Origin: Phlebotomus papatasi
Taxonomy: Eukaryota; Arthropoda; Insecta; Diptera; Psychodidae
DNA: 64,000 nucleotides
NCBI RefSeq assembly: GCF_024763615.1
Contig: NC_077223.1
Span: forward strand, 102,982,627-103,046,626
Direction of reading: 5' to 3'
Shown here: piece by piece, positions 23,022-35,020 of the stretch
Numbering within the stretch: the stretch's first letter is position 1
How the letters are laid out: every line of letters starts with the position of its first letter
Notes under the pieces: generated by a model
The model's input: the letters and a program-made list of their open reading frames with translations, nothing else
Told to the model about the DNA's origin: nothing
Databases searched by the model: none
Program-made: the position numbers and the translations under genes

Positions 23022-23959
23022 CAGTACGTGTCAAAAGTTTGTTGCCTCACGTATGATCGGGAAAACAGGTGCAAAAAATGATAGAAAAAATTACTTTTTC
23101 AAATTTTTCTTTTTGCAAATTAGTTGCCTGTAGTCCGTAGATCTAATTTATATATTTAAAAAGTAATAATTAATTTTATTTCATATAAAAAATTATTGTT
23201 TTCCAAAAGTTGATCATTTGTGATTCGTCAAAAGTTTGTTGCCTCATTTGAAAAAGTAATTCAAAATGGTCATAACATGCAACCAAGTTCATGTGAACCG
23301 GTTATATTTTGAGTTTATGTCATTTAAAAGGCAAATGGTTTGTATGTTTCTAAAGTTGTCAATGGAAAATATATGTATATAAAAGTATTGATAAATAACA
23401 AGAAATAATCTATTTTTTGATAATTTTTATAATTTAGGTTAAAAATCGCAAATTACAAAAAGTTAAAAGGAGGGAAATTGTCCTGATATACTGCCGCAAT
23501 GAATCCGCGTCGTCAATTGTTTAATTTTATGGAAAATCTCTACAAAATATTCATAAAATCGCTAAAATATATGGTGATAAGGTACTACCACATCTAAAAC
23601 ACGTTACTAGCAGACCTAAGGTTTCGACTCAGAACGTCGATAACAGCATTATAAGTATCACTGATAGTGACCCTATGGTCTGCTCCATAAAGTCAGTTGC
23701 AGTTTCAGTCAGTTGCATGTTTTTGACCATTTTGAGTAACTTTTCAAATGGGCAACAAACTTCTGACGCATGAAAAATTAACAACTTTTGGAAAACAATT
23801 ATTTTTTATATGAAATAAAATTAAATAATTTTTCCGAAATATATAATAAGATCTACGGATTACAGGCAACTAATTTGCGAAAAGAAAAAAATTAAAAAGT
23901 AATTTTTTTGCACCGGTTTCTCGAACATGCATGAGGCAACAAATTTTTGACACCTACTG
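23022..23959 (+). mobile_element. Decayed Tc1-like transposon (938 bp)
   Basis: Termini CAGTACGTGTCAAAAGTTTG and, reversed, CAGTAGGTGTCAAAAATTTG, flanked by TA. A second inverted pair, TCAAAAGTTTGTTGCCTCA near 23227 and GGCAACAAACTTCTGACGCA near 23751, lies inside, as in Tc1 relatives with long or doubled terminal repeats. The interior holds a frameshifted piece of transposase (23438-23700). Confidence 0.8.
23438..23700 (+). pseudogene. Tc1-like transposase N-terminal fragment, frameshifted
   Basis: One frame reads VKNRKLQKVKRREIVLIYCR and stops. A second continues FYGKSLQNIHKIAKIYGDKV, then RPKVSTQNVDNSIISITDSD. The pattern matches the paired helix-turn-helix DNA-binding region of Tc1-type transposases: 'RxxIVxxY..S...I' followed by a GRP-like hook (here SRP) and 'VDxxI...DP'. 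The DDE catalytic core is absent. The element cannot mobilise itself. Confidence 0.65.
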
Positions 23960-23961
23960 TA

Positions 23962-24490
23962 ACAGCGCCCTCTGTGACTACAAAATAAATAAAAAAATGT
24001 AGAAAAATCCAAGACCTTTCCAAAAAGTCCAAATATGTTCAAATCAGACTATTACTGTTAAAGTTATTCAAGAATTGCTGATTAAAACTAAAAACTATTG
24101 TGACACTAACCCTGAAAATCCACTAGGGGAAAGTGGGCCACCTTTGCAAGTGGAGTAAATAAAATTGAAACTGTTTAACCCAAAGTAAAATTGTGGCTAA
24201 GGTTATGCCTTTGTAATATCGAAAGAACGATAGTATTTTAGGGGGAACAAAATCTATCATCTATTTGTCGTTGTTTTATTTATATTTGTATTACACTAAA
24301 ATTAGAAGCATTTACTGTAACGATCCTTGTGATAAGTTCTTTTCCAATAATGTCCATACCTGTGGAATGAGGAAAACCTCTTTGGAATGTCGGTTAAATA
24401 AGTCAAAAGAAGAAAGTTTATCTTTTTTTACTTTACTTTCCCAAATGAATTCCTGCCAATCATATGTCTTTGAATTGTTTAGCAAAGTTG
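23962..24490. other. Intron with a one-ended TAGGGG-type fragment
   Basis: TAGGGGAAAGTGGGCCACC at 24124 resembles the left end of the TAGGGG elements, especially 42803-43277, but no matching right end was found. No gene recognised. Confidence 0.45.
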
Positions 24491-25199
24491 TAGGGGGAGG
24501 TGGGGCTACTTTGAGCAGAGGGGCTACATTGTTATACGATTTATTCGACTATTTCTAAATGAAGCTAGGCCTTACAATTATTTCATTTAGATGCACGCAC
24601 TATTGTTTTATCTCGCTTCTTGGAAATTACAAGGGGCCAACTCAATCTGAGCCATTTTTCAGGAGACAGCATGAAAGATTTAACTTTGTTTAAATAATTA
24701 TCTCAATTAAGTATGTTAATAAAAACAATTTAATTCTTTTCTATTTGTATGAGCATTTTTATAAACATCGAAACATACATATTTTTACCTTTCAAAATGT
24801 GTTTTTTTTATGAGTTAGCTCTTTGTCATTCTAAATGATGCGCAAATTTTCATGAAATTAGAATGACACGGGATCAACTTGCTTGAGTTAGTCCCTTGCT
24901 TCACAAAAATTTGAACGATAAATTTATTTTGTGCCCCTTGACTTCAAACAAAACCGCGCAAGCAATCATAAAGAGTAAAATTTTGAAAAACTTTTCTAAT
25001 AACGAAATTTATTGACTCATATCATCTGAAATTTTATTAAATCCTCTGTCTAAGTGCATTAAAACCTCAAAATCGCCAAAAAGTGAGTTGCCCCCTTGTA
25101 ATTTCCAAGGAGCGATCTATTTAAATCACATCATCTTAAAATACAGTTTTCTTTTTAAATATGCGAGAAAGTATAACAATGTAGCCCCTCCTTCCCCTA
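24491..25199. mobile_element. TAGGGG-family TIR element (709 bp)
   Basis: Left terminus TAGGGGGAGGTGGGGCTAC followed by GGGGCTACATTGTTATA; right terminus reversed TAGGGGAAGGAGGGGCTACA, then TTGTTATA. A second inverted pair, TTGGAAATTACAAGGGG near 24619 and CCCCTTGTAATTTCCAAGG near 25093, lies inside. No transposase frame. Confidence 0.75.
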
Positions 25200-26589
25200 G
25201 AGTGAGTCAAAACCTTTTCGAAATGCCCAAATGTTTCGAAATCGGTTGATCCATATCAAAGTTATGAAAGAATTTCTACAAAAAACACAAAAAAAAAAAA
25301 CAGACACGTTGAATAAAAGGATTTCATAATACAGCCTATAATCTTCTACACTGTGAGTAATAGAAAATTTATTTACGATTTAATTAGTATTTTTTTCCTT
25401 TATGTTGCAATAATCAACGATCATCCTGAAATATACCTTGCGGCAATTTTGAGAACTCAAGATGCTTAGAGAAGTTGTAGACAATTTTAAAGCGACAATA
25501 ACTTATGAGTTTTCAAACTTGAGCAGGAAACTTTATGCTTAGCTCAATGCTTTCACTTAGAAGTTGGTATTCCCTAAATCCAGAACGATTTTTCAAATCC
25601 TGCATCAACCCCAGGGTTGGAAATTAAAGTGGTCAGGATGGCAATATTCCGCAGTATATCCCTGCCAAGTGTACATAAGAGTGCGTACGTGGTTGTAATG
25701 CGATGCTACGCGCAATGGCGGATATTTACAGCATAAAATAGGGTGGCGAAGCACATAAATTTACTATATGTGCGTTGTATATACATAGAAAATGCAGTGG
25801 AAAAAGCAAGCATAATACGGAGTGGCGTAAGCACAGCAATGGTGGAAAGTATTGATTTTATTCCAATGAATATTTTCTAATAACTAAATATTACTTCTCC
25901 CAAGGAGTCGAATGAATGCATAGTTGAGGAAAAGTGTTAGGTACATTTTGTGGAATGGTTGATCCGAATACGAGAGATTTTGCAGAATAGGGAAGATTGG
26001 ATAAGGGATAATTTGTACCACGTCCATCTAATGCGTCTTTCGATGGAATTAAATCACACATTGATGACTCTGTAATCGATAATTCCCCACAATTCCACAA
26101 ATCTGTGTCCAATCTACCCCCAATTTCTCCTCTTACCCCCGAAGCAATTTCATTTCCCTTGTCCAAAGTGCCACGTCGGCGAATATGGGCTCTTTGAAGG
26201 AAAAGCATTTGTCGAGAGGGGTTGGAAAATGCGTAGGAAAATGCAATTACAGGGTTAGCAGAAGGTGTATGGAGAGGTGAATTTCTCGGGGTATAGGCTG
26301 AAAGAGAAAGTGGCCGATGGAGTTGGATGAGAATCAGTGGGGTGCAACCCACATTTATAGGGAGTAGGTCAACGGAATTGTTTTAAATTGGGGGATGATT
26401 TGCATGGTGATACACCCCAAAATAAGGGAAAGTTGTTTGCTGAAATTTCACCAAAAAACACCCTCTTTGTCTTCCCGCTGTTATGTTCTAAAGGCGTATT
26501 GAATTCCTATAATAATAATCGTATCGATAGTGTTTTTGTTGATTATTTCGTTCTATATTTTTAAATTGAAAGAATTAGATTATTCATTG
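25200..26589. other. Intron with unique island
   Basis: From 25600 to 26460 the sequence is repeat-poor with higher G+C. A 153-codon frame (26352-25891, minus) is the third-longest minus-strand frame in the window. It lacks a recognisable domain and has no flanking splice signals that I trust, so it is not called a gene. Confidence 0.4.
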
Positions 26590-28030
26590 CATTGCAAGAG
26601 TTAATTTAGTACAGCCATGTGCTAAAAACACAGCTCCAATTACTCCACTTAATCTTTTTATCAAGAATATTAAATTAGTACAAGCTTTGCTCCATTTTAG
26701 CAATTTTTCGTGCTGTGAAATTTTTAAAAGATTGAAAATTAGTACATATACTAAAATAATTATGAGAAACCTAATGATTTTACGATGTTTGTTTATATAA
26801 TTTTAGTGCTAAAATAATTAATCTATGTAGTTTATCAGATTAGTTTTAGTACAAGCATGTGCTAAAAATTTGCTTACGTTGTTTATTTTTTTTGGCTCCG
26901 TATTAGTATTTTTCCTTGCGCTTTCAAAGTTTTAAAGGACTGAAAATTAGTATATATTCTAAATGAAAAAGAGTAACCTAATAATCTTATGATGTTTTCT
27001 TATAAAATTTCATTATTAAAATAACATCTATGTATTGATCATATTAGTTTAGTACAGGCAAGTGATAAAAACAAAGCTGTATTTGGAATGACTAATTTTT
27101 TTGCTTTGCCCGAATTTTCTTTGTACTATAAAGACTAAAAAAATCTAAAAATTAGTACATATACTAATCTACAGTTAGAAATCTAGGGGAATTTAGGCAT
27201 GGTTCGCATAGAGTGAACCTTCAATTCAAACGATGGGAATTTTCGCTTTGTATGTAAGGATCTAATTTACAATTTCTCATCTCGTCTCATAAACTTCATA
27301 ATTATCTATCTTGTGGCTAAGAAATGACGAACTAGTTCTTTATAAACAAAGAGAAAATTTGCGTTGTTTGAAGGTTCACTCTGTGCGAACCATGCCAACA
27401 TTACTCTAATAATTTTATGATGTTTGCTTATATTATTTTAGTAATAAAATAATTAGTCTATGTATTGATCAGATTAGTTTAGTACAGGTATGTACTAAAA
27501 ACCAAGCTCTACTCGCATTGCTTACTTTTTTCAATAAAATTTGATTAGTATAATCTTTCCTAGAAGAGTTCTAATCTTCCGAAAATTAGTATAGAATTGC
27601 GACATTATTTATCGTACGTCCATACTTATCGACTCCTCACAGAAATTTTAAATTTCCGTCAGAAAAATTTAAGACTTTGTCAATTTTGTAGTTCTTTGAT
27701 AATATCTAGTGATGAGAATTGAGGATCTCTGCGACAGTTTAGTACTGTCATGTGCTAAATATTGAGCATAGTTTACACATTTTGCCCAAATCGATTTAAC
27801 CAGTATATGACTTGCCCAAAGCTATTTATTTTCTCTGTCTTTTGAAAATTGGTAAAGAATAAAAAATTAGTACATCAAATTATTTTATTAAGATAACTAA
27901 GTACTAAATATTAGACCGAAAAAAGCAATATTATTAATTTAAATGATTACTCAGCCTCCTTGTGAGTATGCCAATCCAATAGACTTCTTCGATTAATTAA
28001 ATTAGTACAGACATGTACTAAAAATTTAGC
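26590..28030. repeat. Degenerate tandem array of TTTAGTAC-N6-GTACTAAA dyads, period about 200-270 bp
   Basis: The dyad recurs near 26603, 26845, 27051, 27478, 27737 and 28001. Removing the MITE at 27184-27408 makes the spacing 202-267 bp throughout. Units also share GAAAATTAGTACATATACTA and ATTTTA-GATGTTTG-TTATAT phrases. The clearest dyads are TTTAGTACAGGTATGTACTAAA (27478) and ATTAGTACAGACATGTACTA (28001). Confidence 0.75.
27184..27408. mobile_element. TAGGGG-family MITE with GGTTCGCA..GAGTGAACC arms, copy 1
   Basis: Termini TAGGGGAATTTAGGCATGG and, reversed, TAGAGTAATGTTGGCATGG, followed on both arms by TTCGCA(T/C)AGAGTGAACCTTC. It is inserted in a unit of the dyad array. Copies 2 and 3 are at 36689-36908 and 36985-37185. 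Confidence 0.85.
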
Positions 28031-30059
28031 TATTGATAAATAATTTTAGCAAAAGCATGGTTCTTCCTGGAAGAAAATCCGTCCGCATGCATCTCTTGCC
28101 AACCCCCGGGGATGGCATCTTCAGCATTTTATCTAGCAAAAGCAAAAGCACCACAGAGAGAGTGTGTAGTTAAAAAGTTGAGTGAATTATATGGCATATA
28201 GCAGAGAGTGTCTTATGTGCAGGTCTCCTATGTACCCCCTAGCTCATGGCGGATTCGTATATAAGAAGAAAACGCTCTATGGCAAGGAAATTGTGTACGA
28301 AAATCAACTAATACCAATACACAGGGGTGGCTGGAGGAAAAATCGATACTAGCGAAAGTGACTCATTCAGCACAAGAGGCACAAAATACGCGCTCTGGAG
28401 AATTACAACTTTTCCTCATGGACTCTACAAGCTCTTTGGCTAAAGCTTCAGAATAACAAACAAAAAAATATCCTAGCGAAAGAAAAAAAGAGAAAGAAGA
28501 AAACGAGTCCTGAGAAGTGCGGAAAATCCGTCCAAATTAATTATGCATCATCTCAAAATGCCTAAAGCAAGAATCGAATTTAAAATTTGCCGTTGGCAGC
28601 TGCAAGAAAAAAAATCCACCATCGAGGTAAATCTTGAATGAATTAGGCGACAGAATATTGGACAGAGAAATTATGAAAAGTTAGACTTTATGTAAAATGT
28701 ATAAAACGATTGCTGAAGACATGAATTTTGCAGAGAATGAATAAATTCACTCAGTTTACTGCCATACGCAGGAGTTTCAAGTGAAAAGTTCTCACAACTT
28801 TATTCGAAAGAGCACCCAAAAGCAAGAGTTGGAAATATTTTTAGAAAATAGTTTAAAGATCTAAAGCCATTATTGTTTATACTGAGTTGAGATATTATTC
28901 TGAAGATTGAGGTTATGTTGATTCTAACCTAAGAGACAAATCAAAAGCATTTTTTTCATAGTTCTTATTTTATTTTTAAATATTCACTGTAAAAGGATAA
29001 TAAAGCTTTTCAAATAGAAAACGATCCAGAAATACTAGAAAAATATGACGGGGTATAATTGGGGTTATGTTGGTTCTAACCTTAAAATGCACAAGGAATA
29101 TTTTTAGGACGTCCTGAGCAATCTCAGGGACCAAATAAACTTTCTAACCAGTTTTTTTTTACAATTTGAAGCACTTTCTGATTAAATTTATTTGATTCTT
29201 ATTTCAATGATAACTTCTCACAAATTCGGTTAGAATACCAAATTTTCTAAAAAATAAAATAGATTATTGTTTCAGAAAAGGATTAGAGAAATAAAGTTAA
29301 TCGATTCATGGTTTGAATAAAAAATCTCTTCCTTAAATTAAATTAGACTTTCTAATTTTTCTAATTCTAATTTTTATAATTTTCTGAAATGTTTTTTTCA
29401 AATCATTTAAAATAAATATTTTTTATTTATTAGCAAAATTTATTTAATTTTCCGTTGTTAGAGTAAGTAACATTAATGTAATCCGAGTACTCTTTTTAAC
29501 ATAAAAGTATACAAAATGCATGTTTATAAAACAAAATTTATTGTATACGTAATCCTTTATGATCAACTTTTAAATTTTTAAATATTACATTACCTTATAC
29601 ACTAATACCGAAAAATTAGACTCAGGCCTTTTTAAGAGTAATGGAACCTAAAAAAATTATACTAAAACATTTCGTTTTGTATTTTAGTAAAAATTGTCAG
29701 AAAAATACTGAATGATCAGTTAAACTGTAATTTTTCTTAGAAAAAAGAAAGAAATTTCTTAAGTAAGAAAATTCGAATTTTGCTGACTCCGCTACAGCTT
29801 TTGGATCAAAACAAATTTCATAAAATAAAAATTCACATCCCTTTCTTTCTCAGAAGTTCTGCATAACGACTGCTCAGAATAAGAAACGAATAACTCGTAG
29901 TAGACAAATTTTTACTGGAGAGCAATTTGAAGCTGAGATTTTACATGTAAAGGTTTTTTGATATTTAAAATCTCTATAACTGTGAAAATAATTATCTTTC
30001 AAGTATTCACAGGGAAAATAAAGAAGTTTCTAAAAAGCGAATCAAACGAATTTTGTAAA
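28031..30059. other. Intron, no gene recognised
   Basis: 28050-28560 is repeat-poor and less AT-rich. A TATATAAG sequence lies at 28259 on the + strand but nothing else marks a promoter. From 28800 the DNA is strongly AT-rich and unremarkable. Confidence 0.4.
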
Positions 30060-30560
30060 AAATCGACTTGTTTGACTTAATTCTAAGCCGTCGATATGTC
30101 TCCCCTACTCTTTCGCACTCTTCTTCTTCTTCTTCTTTTGAACATCACACCAAATTAAATTTAGTTCAGTTCAATTTTGAGTCCGAAAGAATGGAATACA
30201 CTTATGCAAATATTTTAAGAAAGAAAGCGACGCGAATTTTGATATCATGAAATTTTATCGATCTAAGAAGTGTGGTGGAGGCATAAGGAATAAAAATATT
30301 AATTTGAATAGGTAAAAATATCGATTTTCATGATTAATGGCCTCAGAATACCTTTTAAATCAGAAAAAATGTTATGAAATCATTCACATTTTTCTTTCTC
30401 AATCATTTTGCATGTGGATATCACAATCTTTCGAATTCTTCTTATTTTCCTTTTGAACATCACACCAAATTCAATTTAGTTCAATTCAATTTAAGTGCGA
30501 AAGGGATGTGAAGTTTGATTTCGCGGAGTTTTCATGATCTAAATTAATAATGGTGTATCA
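30060..30560. repeat. Two copies of the CTTTTAGATCAG palindromic MITE family
   Basis: Both copies carry the family landmarks CACTCTTCTTCTTCTTC, AACATCACACCAAATT-AATTTAGTTCA and the reverse, GAAATTTT-ATGATCTAA. The TTC run and its mirrored GAA run make small spurious frames such as 30068-30250. Confidence 0.6.
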
Positions 30561-30616
30561 GAGGCTTTAGTTTCTCATTTAATGAAAGAAATCCACAAAA
30601 AAAAATAATTTTTGTA

Positions 30617-31404
30617 TAGGGCAACGTGTAGTATTTCTGGACAAGGTGCTTTTCGGGACATAATATGGGTATTTTGGGACACATCAAAAATCCTATAAAT
30701 ATTTGTTTTCTAATTATTTTTAAATTCTATATGAAATATTAAGCTCTTTACGTATCAGATAAACATAAAAGTTCTGAAATTTTATTTATTTTAAAGCGTG
30801 AAATACGCGTGAATGGTGAGTGTCACATTCCACTTTTTACAAAACTTTCAGTGTGGTCAGTTTTGCATATGTCAACACAAACAGTGCTTAGTTTTTTTTC
30901 GATTTTGCCCAACGCACAATAACTTCTGTTTGCAAACATGTTTTTGACATTTCAGTGAGAGTGAGTGAGATCTAAATCAAGTCATCTCGCTCTATCTCAT
31001 AGGAACTTTTGTAAACATGTTTATAAACAAAATTCATTGTGTGCTGAGCATTTAAGTCACTTTAAAAGTGAAATTTAAACAATTTTTTATGAAAGAGTGA
31101 AGTTTAGAACTTCTTAGAAGTAAATAATCAAGCTCGGTGAAATTTATTTGCATAATAGCGACTTTTGTCTGTCCAGAAATACGCAACTGTCCCGAAATAT
31201 ACCACTCTTACTTATTTACATATTTTGCTATTTTGTATAAAAAATGATGAATTTTTCAAAATTTTTCAATAAGAATCTCATTCTGGGTAGCATAAGGAAC
31301 ATAAATATTTGTATCAACAAAGAAAAAATATATTTGAGAAGTCGTTAAGCTGTTTGAAACTTGAAAGTCCTAAAAAGTGTCCCGAAATACCACTCGCTAC
31401 CCTA
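30617..31404. mobile_element. TAGGG-type TIR element (788 bp) with a nested MITE
   Basis: Termini TAGGGCAACGTGTAGTATTT and, reversed, TTAGGGTAGCGAGTGGTATT, both followed by TCTGGACA or TCGGGACA. The phrase TTTCTGGACA/TTCGGGACA recurs inside. Another MITE is inserted at about 30907-31050. Confidence 0.65.
30907..31050. mobile_element. MITE with GCCCAGCGCACAATAA termini, copy 1 (nested)
   Basis: The arms GCCCAACGCACAATAA and, reversed, GCTCAGCACACAATGA are followed on both sides by GTTT-AAACATG. It lies within the larger element at 30617-31404. Copies also at about 31436-31580 and 39423-39569. Confidence 0.7.
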
Positions 31405-31435
31405 ATAGAAATTTAAATTTGATTTTTTTTCTTAT

Positions 31436-31580
31436 TCCCTGAATACAATAAATCTTCTTTTGTAAACATATTTTTGACATTTCGGTGAGAGTATGTGACA
31501 TTTAAATCTAGCTATCTCCTTCACTCTCATTGACAATTATGAAAACATGTTTATAAACAAAAGTTATTGTGCACTGGTCA
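31436..31580. mobile_element. MITE with GCCCAGCGCACAATAA termini, copy 2 (degraded left end)
   Basis: The right end AAAAGTTATTGTGCACTGG and the inner TTTTGACATTTCGGTGAGAG match copies 1 and 3. The left end has decayed to ATACAATAAATCTTC. Confidence 0.6.
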
Positions 31581-33347
31581 TTACGTTTAGTCTCTAATTT
31601 GGTGGAATAATAATAAAAACTTAAAACAGAAAAAAGTGATAAAAAGGTTATTTTTACGTTATTTTAATACGCTAATATTACGTTTTTCACCTTTATTTAA
31701 TTTTTTTATTTAATTAGAAAATGTTCGTAGAAATTAAATTGTTTTTCTTTTAACTTATTACTTTAATTTGCAATTATAAAATAGTATTTAATTTCAAGCT
31801 TCGTTTTCTTTCTTTAAATTCAAGTGTGAACTGTGAACTCTTATTTTCAAAATGTTTAAACGACACTGGCTGATGAAAATGTCGATCTCTCCGTAAAGAT
31901 AATTTTTCATTATTTCTTCCGTGGCCTTTTAGTCTCGACCAGGAGCAAAAAAGACAGCCAAAGCATCAGGAAGTTGGGTACTTTTGTAGCAGCTGCATTA
32001 GACGCACAAAAAAAGGCTTTTTGTATTTGTTATGGCCTAGAAGATGGGAGAGTTTGTTGACTCTTCCCATCAAAAATTGGTCGAGAAGCAAAAAGCAGCG
32101 AATAACGGACAATCGGGAATCAGGAACATGGAAATAGCGTTATTCCAAGGGGCAGAAAAAATCAATCAGGAGACCATCCTAATTAAACATTAGAATCCAT
32201 TGACTTCCCAATTTCTCATCCAAACATTGGTGTCTCTTCTCAGGACCCAGAAAAAAAGGTCTCAGTAGCGGGAAAATGAAAATGTTTGTGTTTCCCATTA
32301 ATAAAATTGACAGAATTCACGGTGATCTCGCGATGGAAGAACATTCAAAGAAAGAAATGCAGCCGCCAAGCGCGACAAAAAAATTATGTCCTTAAACGGA
32401 AATTGTTTATGTTTCATCCGTTGGTTATGGACAAAAAAAAAGTACCAACACGTGTTTTATTTCTTCAAACAAGCTTAATTGGAAAAAATACATTCATGTT
32501 TAATTTTTCTAAATATTTGTTGGATCTGTGGATTAAATTTCAACAGATATAAAGCGTTGCTTTTTAAAAAGTTTTCCTTTTAACAATAAAAAACAATTTT
32601 TTTGCGATCTAAATCATCAAGAGGTGAAATGGCAAAAACTATAAAAAATATTACTCAGGGAGGGTGGATTTTGTGTGTGTGGCATCAAACACTAAAAATA
32701 CACCATAAAAGCGATAAATTGTAAAGTGAAATGGGAATCAATGGGGGTTGTGACACTTTCGATGCTTAAAATCAATTTTCTATACTCTTTTTTTTCTAGC
32801 ACAAGTTCACCTCCATAGTCTCCCTCTTTGGGGCTAAAAGGTTGGAAAAAATAAGACGTCACACACACACTTTCCCCCCAAAACTCTCCTCTCAACGGAA
32901 AAATTTGTCGTAAAATGGCAAAAGTTGTGCCACAAATTCTCAATTTGCCACTTTCTCCACGATTTTCCTGCAATTCGGACATCTCTTGGGCACAAGAATA
33001 CGGAGTTGGAGGTCTTTCAAACTCCAAGGAAGTGGATAAATTTAGAATTTCACTGAATTCGGAGCAATATTTTCACAAAGAAAGTTCTGAACTTGAAAGG
33101 TCTCCAAGCGAAGGAGGCGCCTGGTAGTGATCGTATAATTACCAATTCAAGACTTTTACTGTAATGGGCTTCGTACAATTAATTTAGATTTCAGCTGTTC
33201 CGATTTTATATGCGATTTTCTATAAGAAAACTTTTTTTTTCTCTTTTAGGTTATAAGTCTAGCGAACAACGCATAGACGAAAGTGCCCATGCTTTGCACA
33301 GTCCCAAGCTTCATAATGACTAAATTTTTCCTATGAGCTTCTAAATA
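31581..33347. other. AT-rich intron then unique island
   Basis: 31860-33130 is repeat-poor with moderate G+C. Frames at 33027-32692 (minus, 111 codons) and 32286-32552 (plus) have no domain. Nothing else recognised. Confidence 0.4.
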
Positions 33348-33861
33348 CTGAGAAAAACAAGAGGGTGCGATTAACTTTTCTTCCTCAGAACTTTAACATT
33401 TTTAGGTGTAAAAATATATCCACATTTTTTAATAATAATTTTACACCTTATTAAGGGTAAAATTAACATGATAAAGGGTAATTTTAACCCCTAATACACC
33501 CGAAAATGGTAATATTTACACCGATTTTGGATCAATACTGCAGGGTAAAATTAACATTTCCGGAATGTTATTTTAACTTTTTCGGATTTCTCTCAGTGAA
33601 GAGTAGGAACACTGAGAGAAATCCGAAAAAGTCAAAATAACATTACGTAAATGTTAATTTTACCCTGCAGTATTGATCCGAAATTGGTGTAAATATTATC
33701 CTTTTTAGGTGTATTAGGGGTTAAAGTTATCCTTTTTAATGTTGATTTTACTCTCAAAAGGTGTAAAATTAACATTAAAAAATGTTGATATATTTTTACA
33801 CCCGAAAAGTGTTACAGTTATGACGAAAAAAAGTTAATCGTAGTCTCTTTTTTTTTCTCAG
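33348..33861. repeat. 514-bp foldback element with CTGAGAAAAA ends
   Basis: Two arms of about 250 bp are inverted copies of each other, from CTGAGAAAAACAAGAGGGTG on the left to its reversed relative on the right, with TA on both outer sides. The centre is TTTCTCTCAGTG-N11-CACTGAGAGAAA. The arms share TACACC(G)A-TTTTGGATCAATACTGCAG and TTAACCCCTAATACACC. It is non-coding and is probably a TA-target foldback or MITE. Confidence 0.9.
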
Positions 33862-33949
33862 TAAAGGTTTCAAGTTTCGGACACACTCTCTCATCGAACA
33901 CTTCATGTCTTTTTAGCAGAGCAGTAAAAATTCAATTTGATGAGTTTGA

Positions 33950-34590
33950 AATTCAATTTGAACCCAGCACTCCTTTTAGATCAGAAAAATGTTATTTAAT
34001 TAAAATTAACATCTCTTTCTTTCTCAAATGTGTTTCATGTATTTATTCTATTCTTTCCCATTTAAAATTCGGTTGAACTAAATTAAATTTGGTGTGGCGT
34101 TAAAAAGAGGAAGATGAATCCGAAAGAGTGGGATAGACGTATGCAAAACTTCCGAGAAAGACAGTGATGCGAATTTTGATTAAATGAAATTTTCCTACCT
34201 TAAAGAAGCAGATAAATTTAAAAAAGAACATGATTTATTCTATTCCATGCCGAATAGGTGTTCCTTCGACCCTACGCAAAAATACCCTATTCTTACATTG
34301 TTTATTAATGCATCCGCCACACCATTTAGATCAGCAAATTTTCCCAAAACCGAAATTCGTATTCCATTCTTTCTCAAAAGATTTGAATAAGTCCATCCCA
34401 CTCTTTTGGACTCAAAATTGGATTGAACTAAAATTAATTTAGTGTGAAGTATAAAAGAAGAAGAAGAAGACTGCAAAAGAGTAGATTAGCAATGTGCAAA
34501 ACTCCTCAGAAAGAAGAGGATGTGAATTTCGACTTTATGAAATTTTTCTGATCTAAAAGGTGTACCTGAGCCATAAGAAATTGTTTGAAG
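33950..34590. repeat. Two or more copies of the CTTTTAGATCAG palindromic MITE family
   Basis: The landmarks CCTTTTAGATCAGAAAAATG (33973) and TTCCCATTTAAAATTCGG (34056) belong to a left arm. GAAATTTTTCTGATCTAAAAGG (34540) is the right end, after GAAAGAAGAGGATGTGAATT. Small plus- and minus-strand frames at 34184-34476 are repeat artefacts. Confidence 0.6.
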
Positions 34591-34599
34591 TGAAACCGA

Positions 34600-34930
34600 A
34601 ACCTAACGTAACAGAAATTTGCAATTTTGTCACAAAAATTATTCGTAACATGATCACTTGACGAACATTTTTTTTTTCTTTTACAAACATTTCTTTGTAC
34701 ATTTTTGTACAGGCGCTATATTTTGGCGTACAAATGACAAAATTTCACAAACATTTTTTCTGTTTATTTTATAAACACTTGCGAATCAGTGTAAAAGAAC
34801 AAAATATACTCGTCAAGTGATAATTTTACTAAGAATGTTTGTAAAAACAGTACAAACTTTTACGAACTCTTTTATGGGATATACAATACGTGAGCATTTC
34901 GTTAGCCTTTAGTGGAAATTCACAAACATT
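34600..34930. repeat. Dispersed inverted repeat with AACATGATCACTTGACGA, copy 1
   Basis: TAACATGATCACTTGACGAA near the start is mirrored by ACTCGTCAAGTGATAATTTT near 34809. Many ACAAACATTT phrases occur. A second copy at about 58560-59115 is split by a hAT MITE. Confidence 0.65.
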
Positions 34931-35020
34931 TATGAACTAATTGGCACTATTACCAGTTTTGTGTAGTGAAGTAAGAGAATAAAGCCCATTTAGAGATGGA
35001 AAAGTTTATTGTATTATGGC

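Noticed and set aside
25891..26352. 153-codon minus-strand frame as a possible further Tet exon
   Set aside because: No similarity to TET catalytic motifs (no HxD region or Cys-rich domain), and flanks lack a clear acceptor/donor pair in phase.
18750..28030. CRISPR array interpretation of the dyad arrays
   Set aside because: Units are hundreds of bases long, diverged and in insect intronic DNA; there are no uniform short repeats with unique spacers and no cas genes.
28255..28270. TATA box near TATATAAG as an internal Tet promoter
   Set aside because: It is on the + strand, opposite to Tet, and such strings are common in AT-rich DNA; nothing else supports a promoter.
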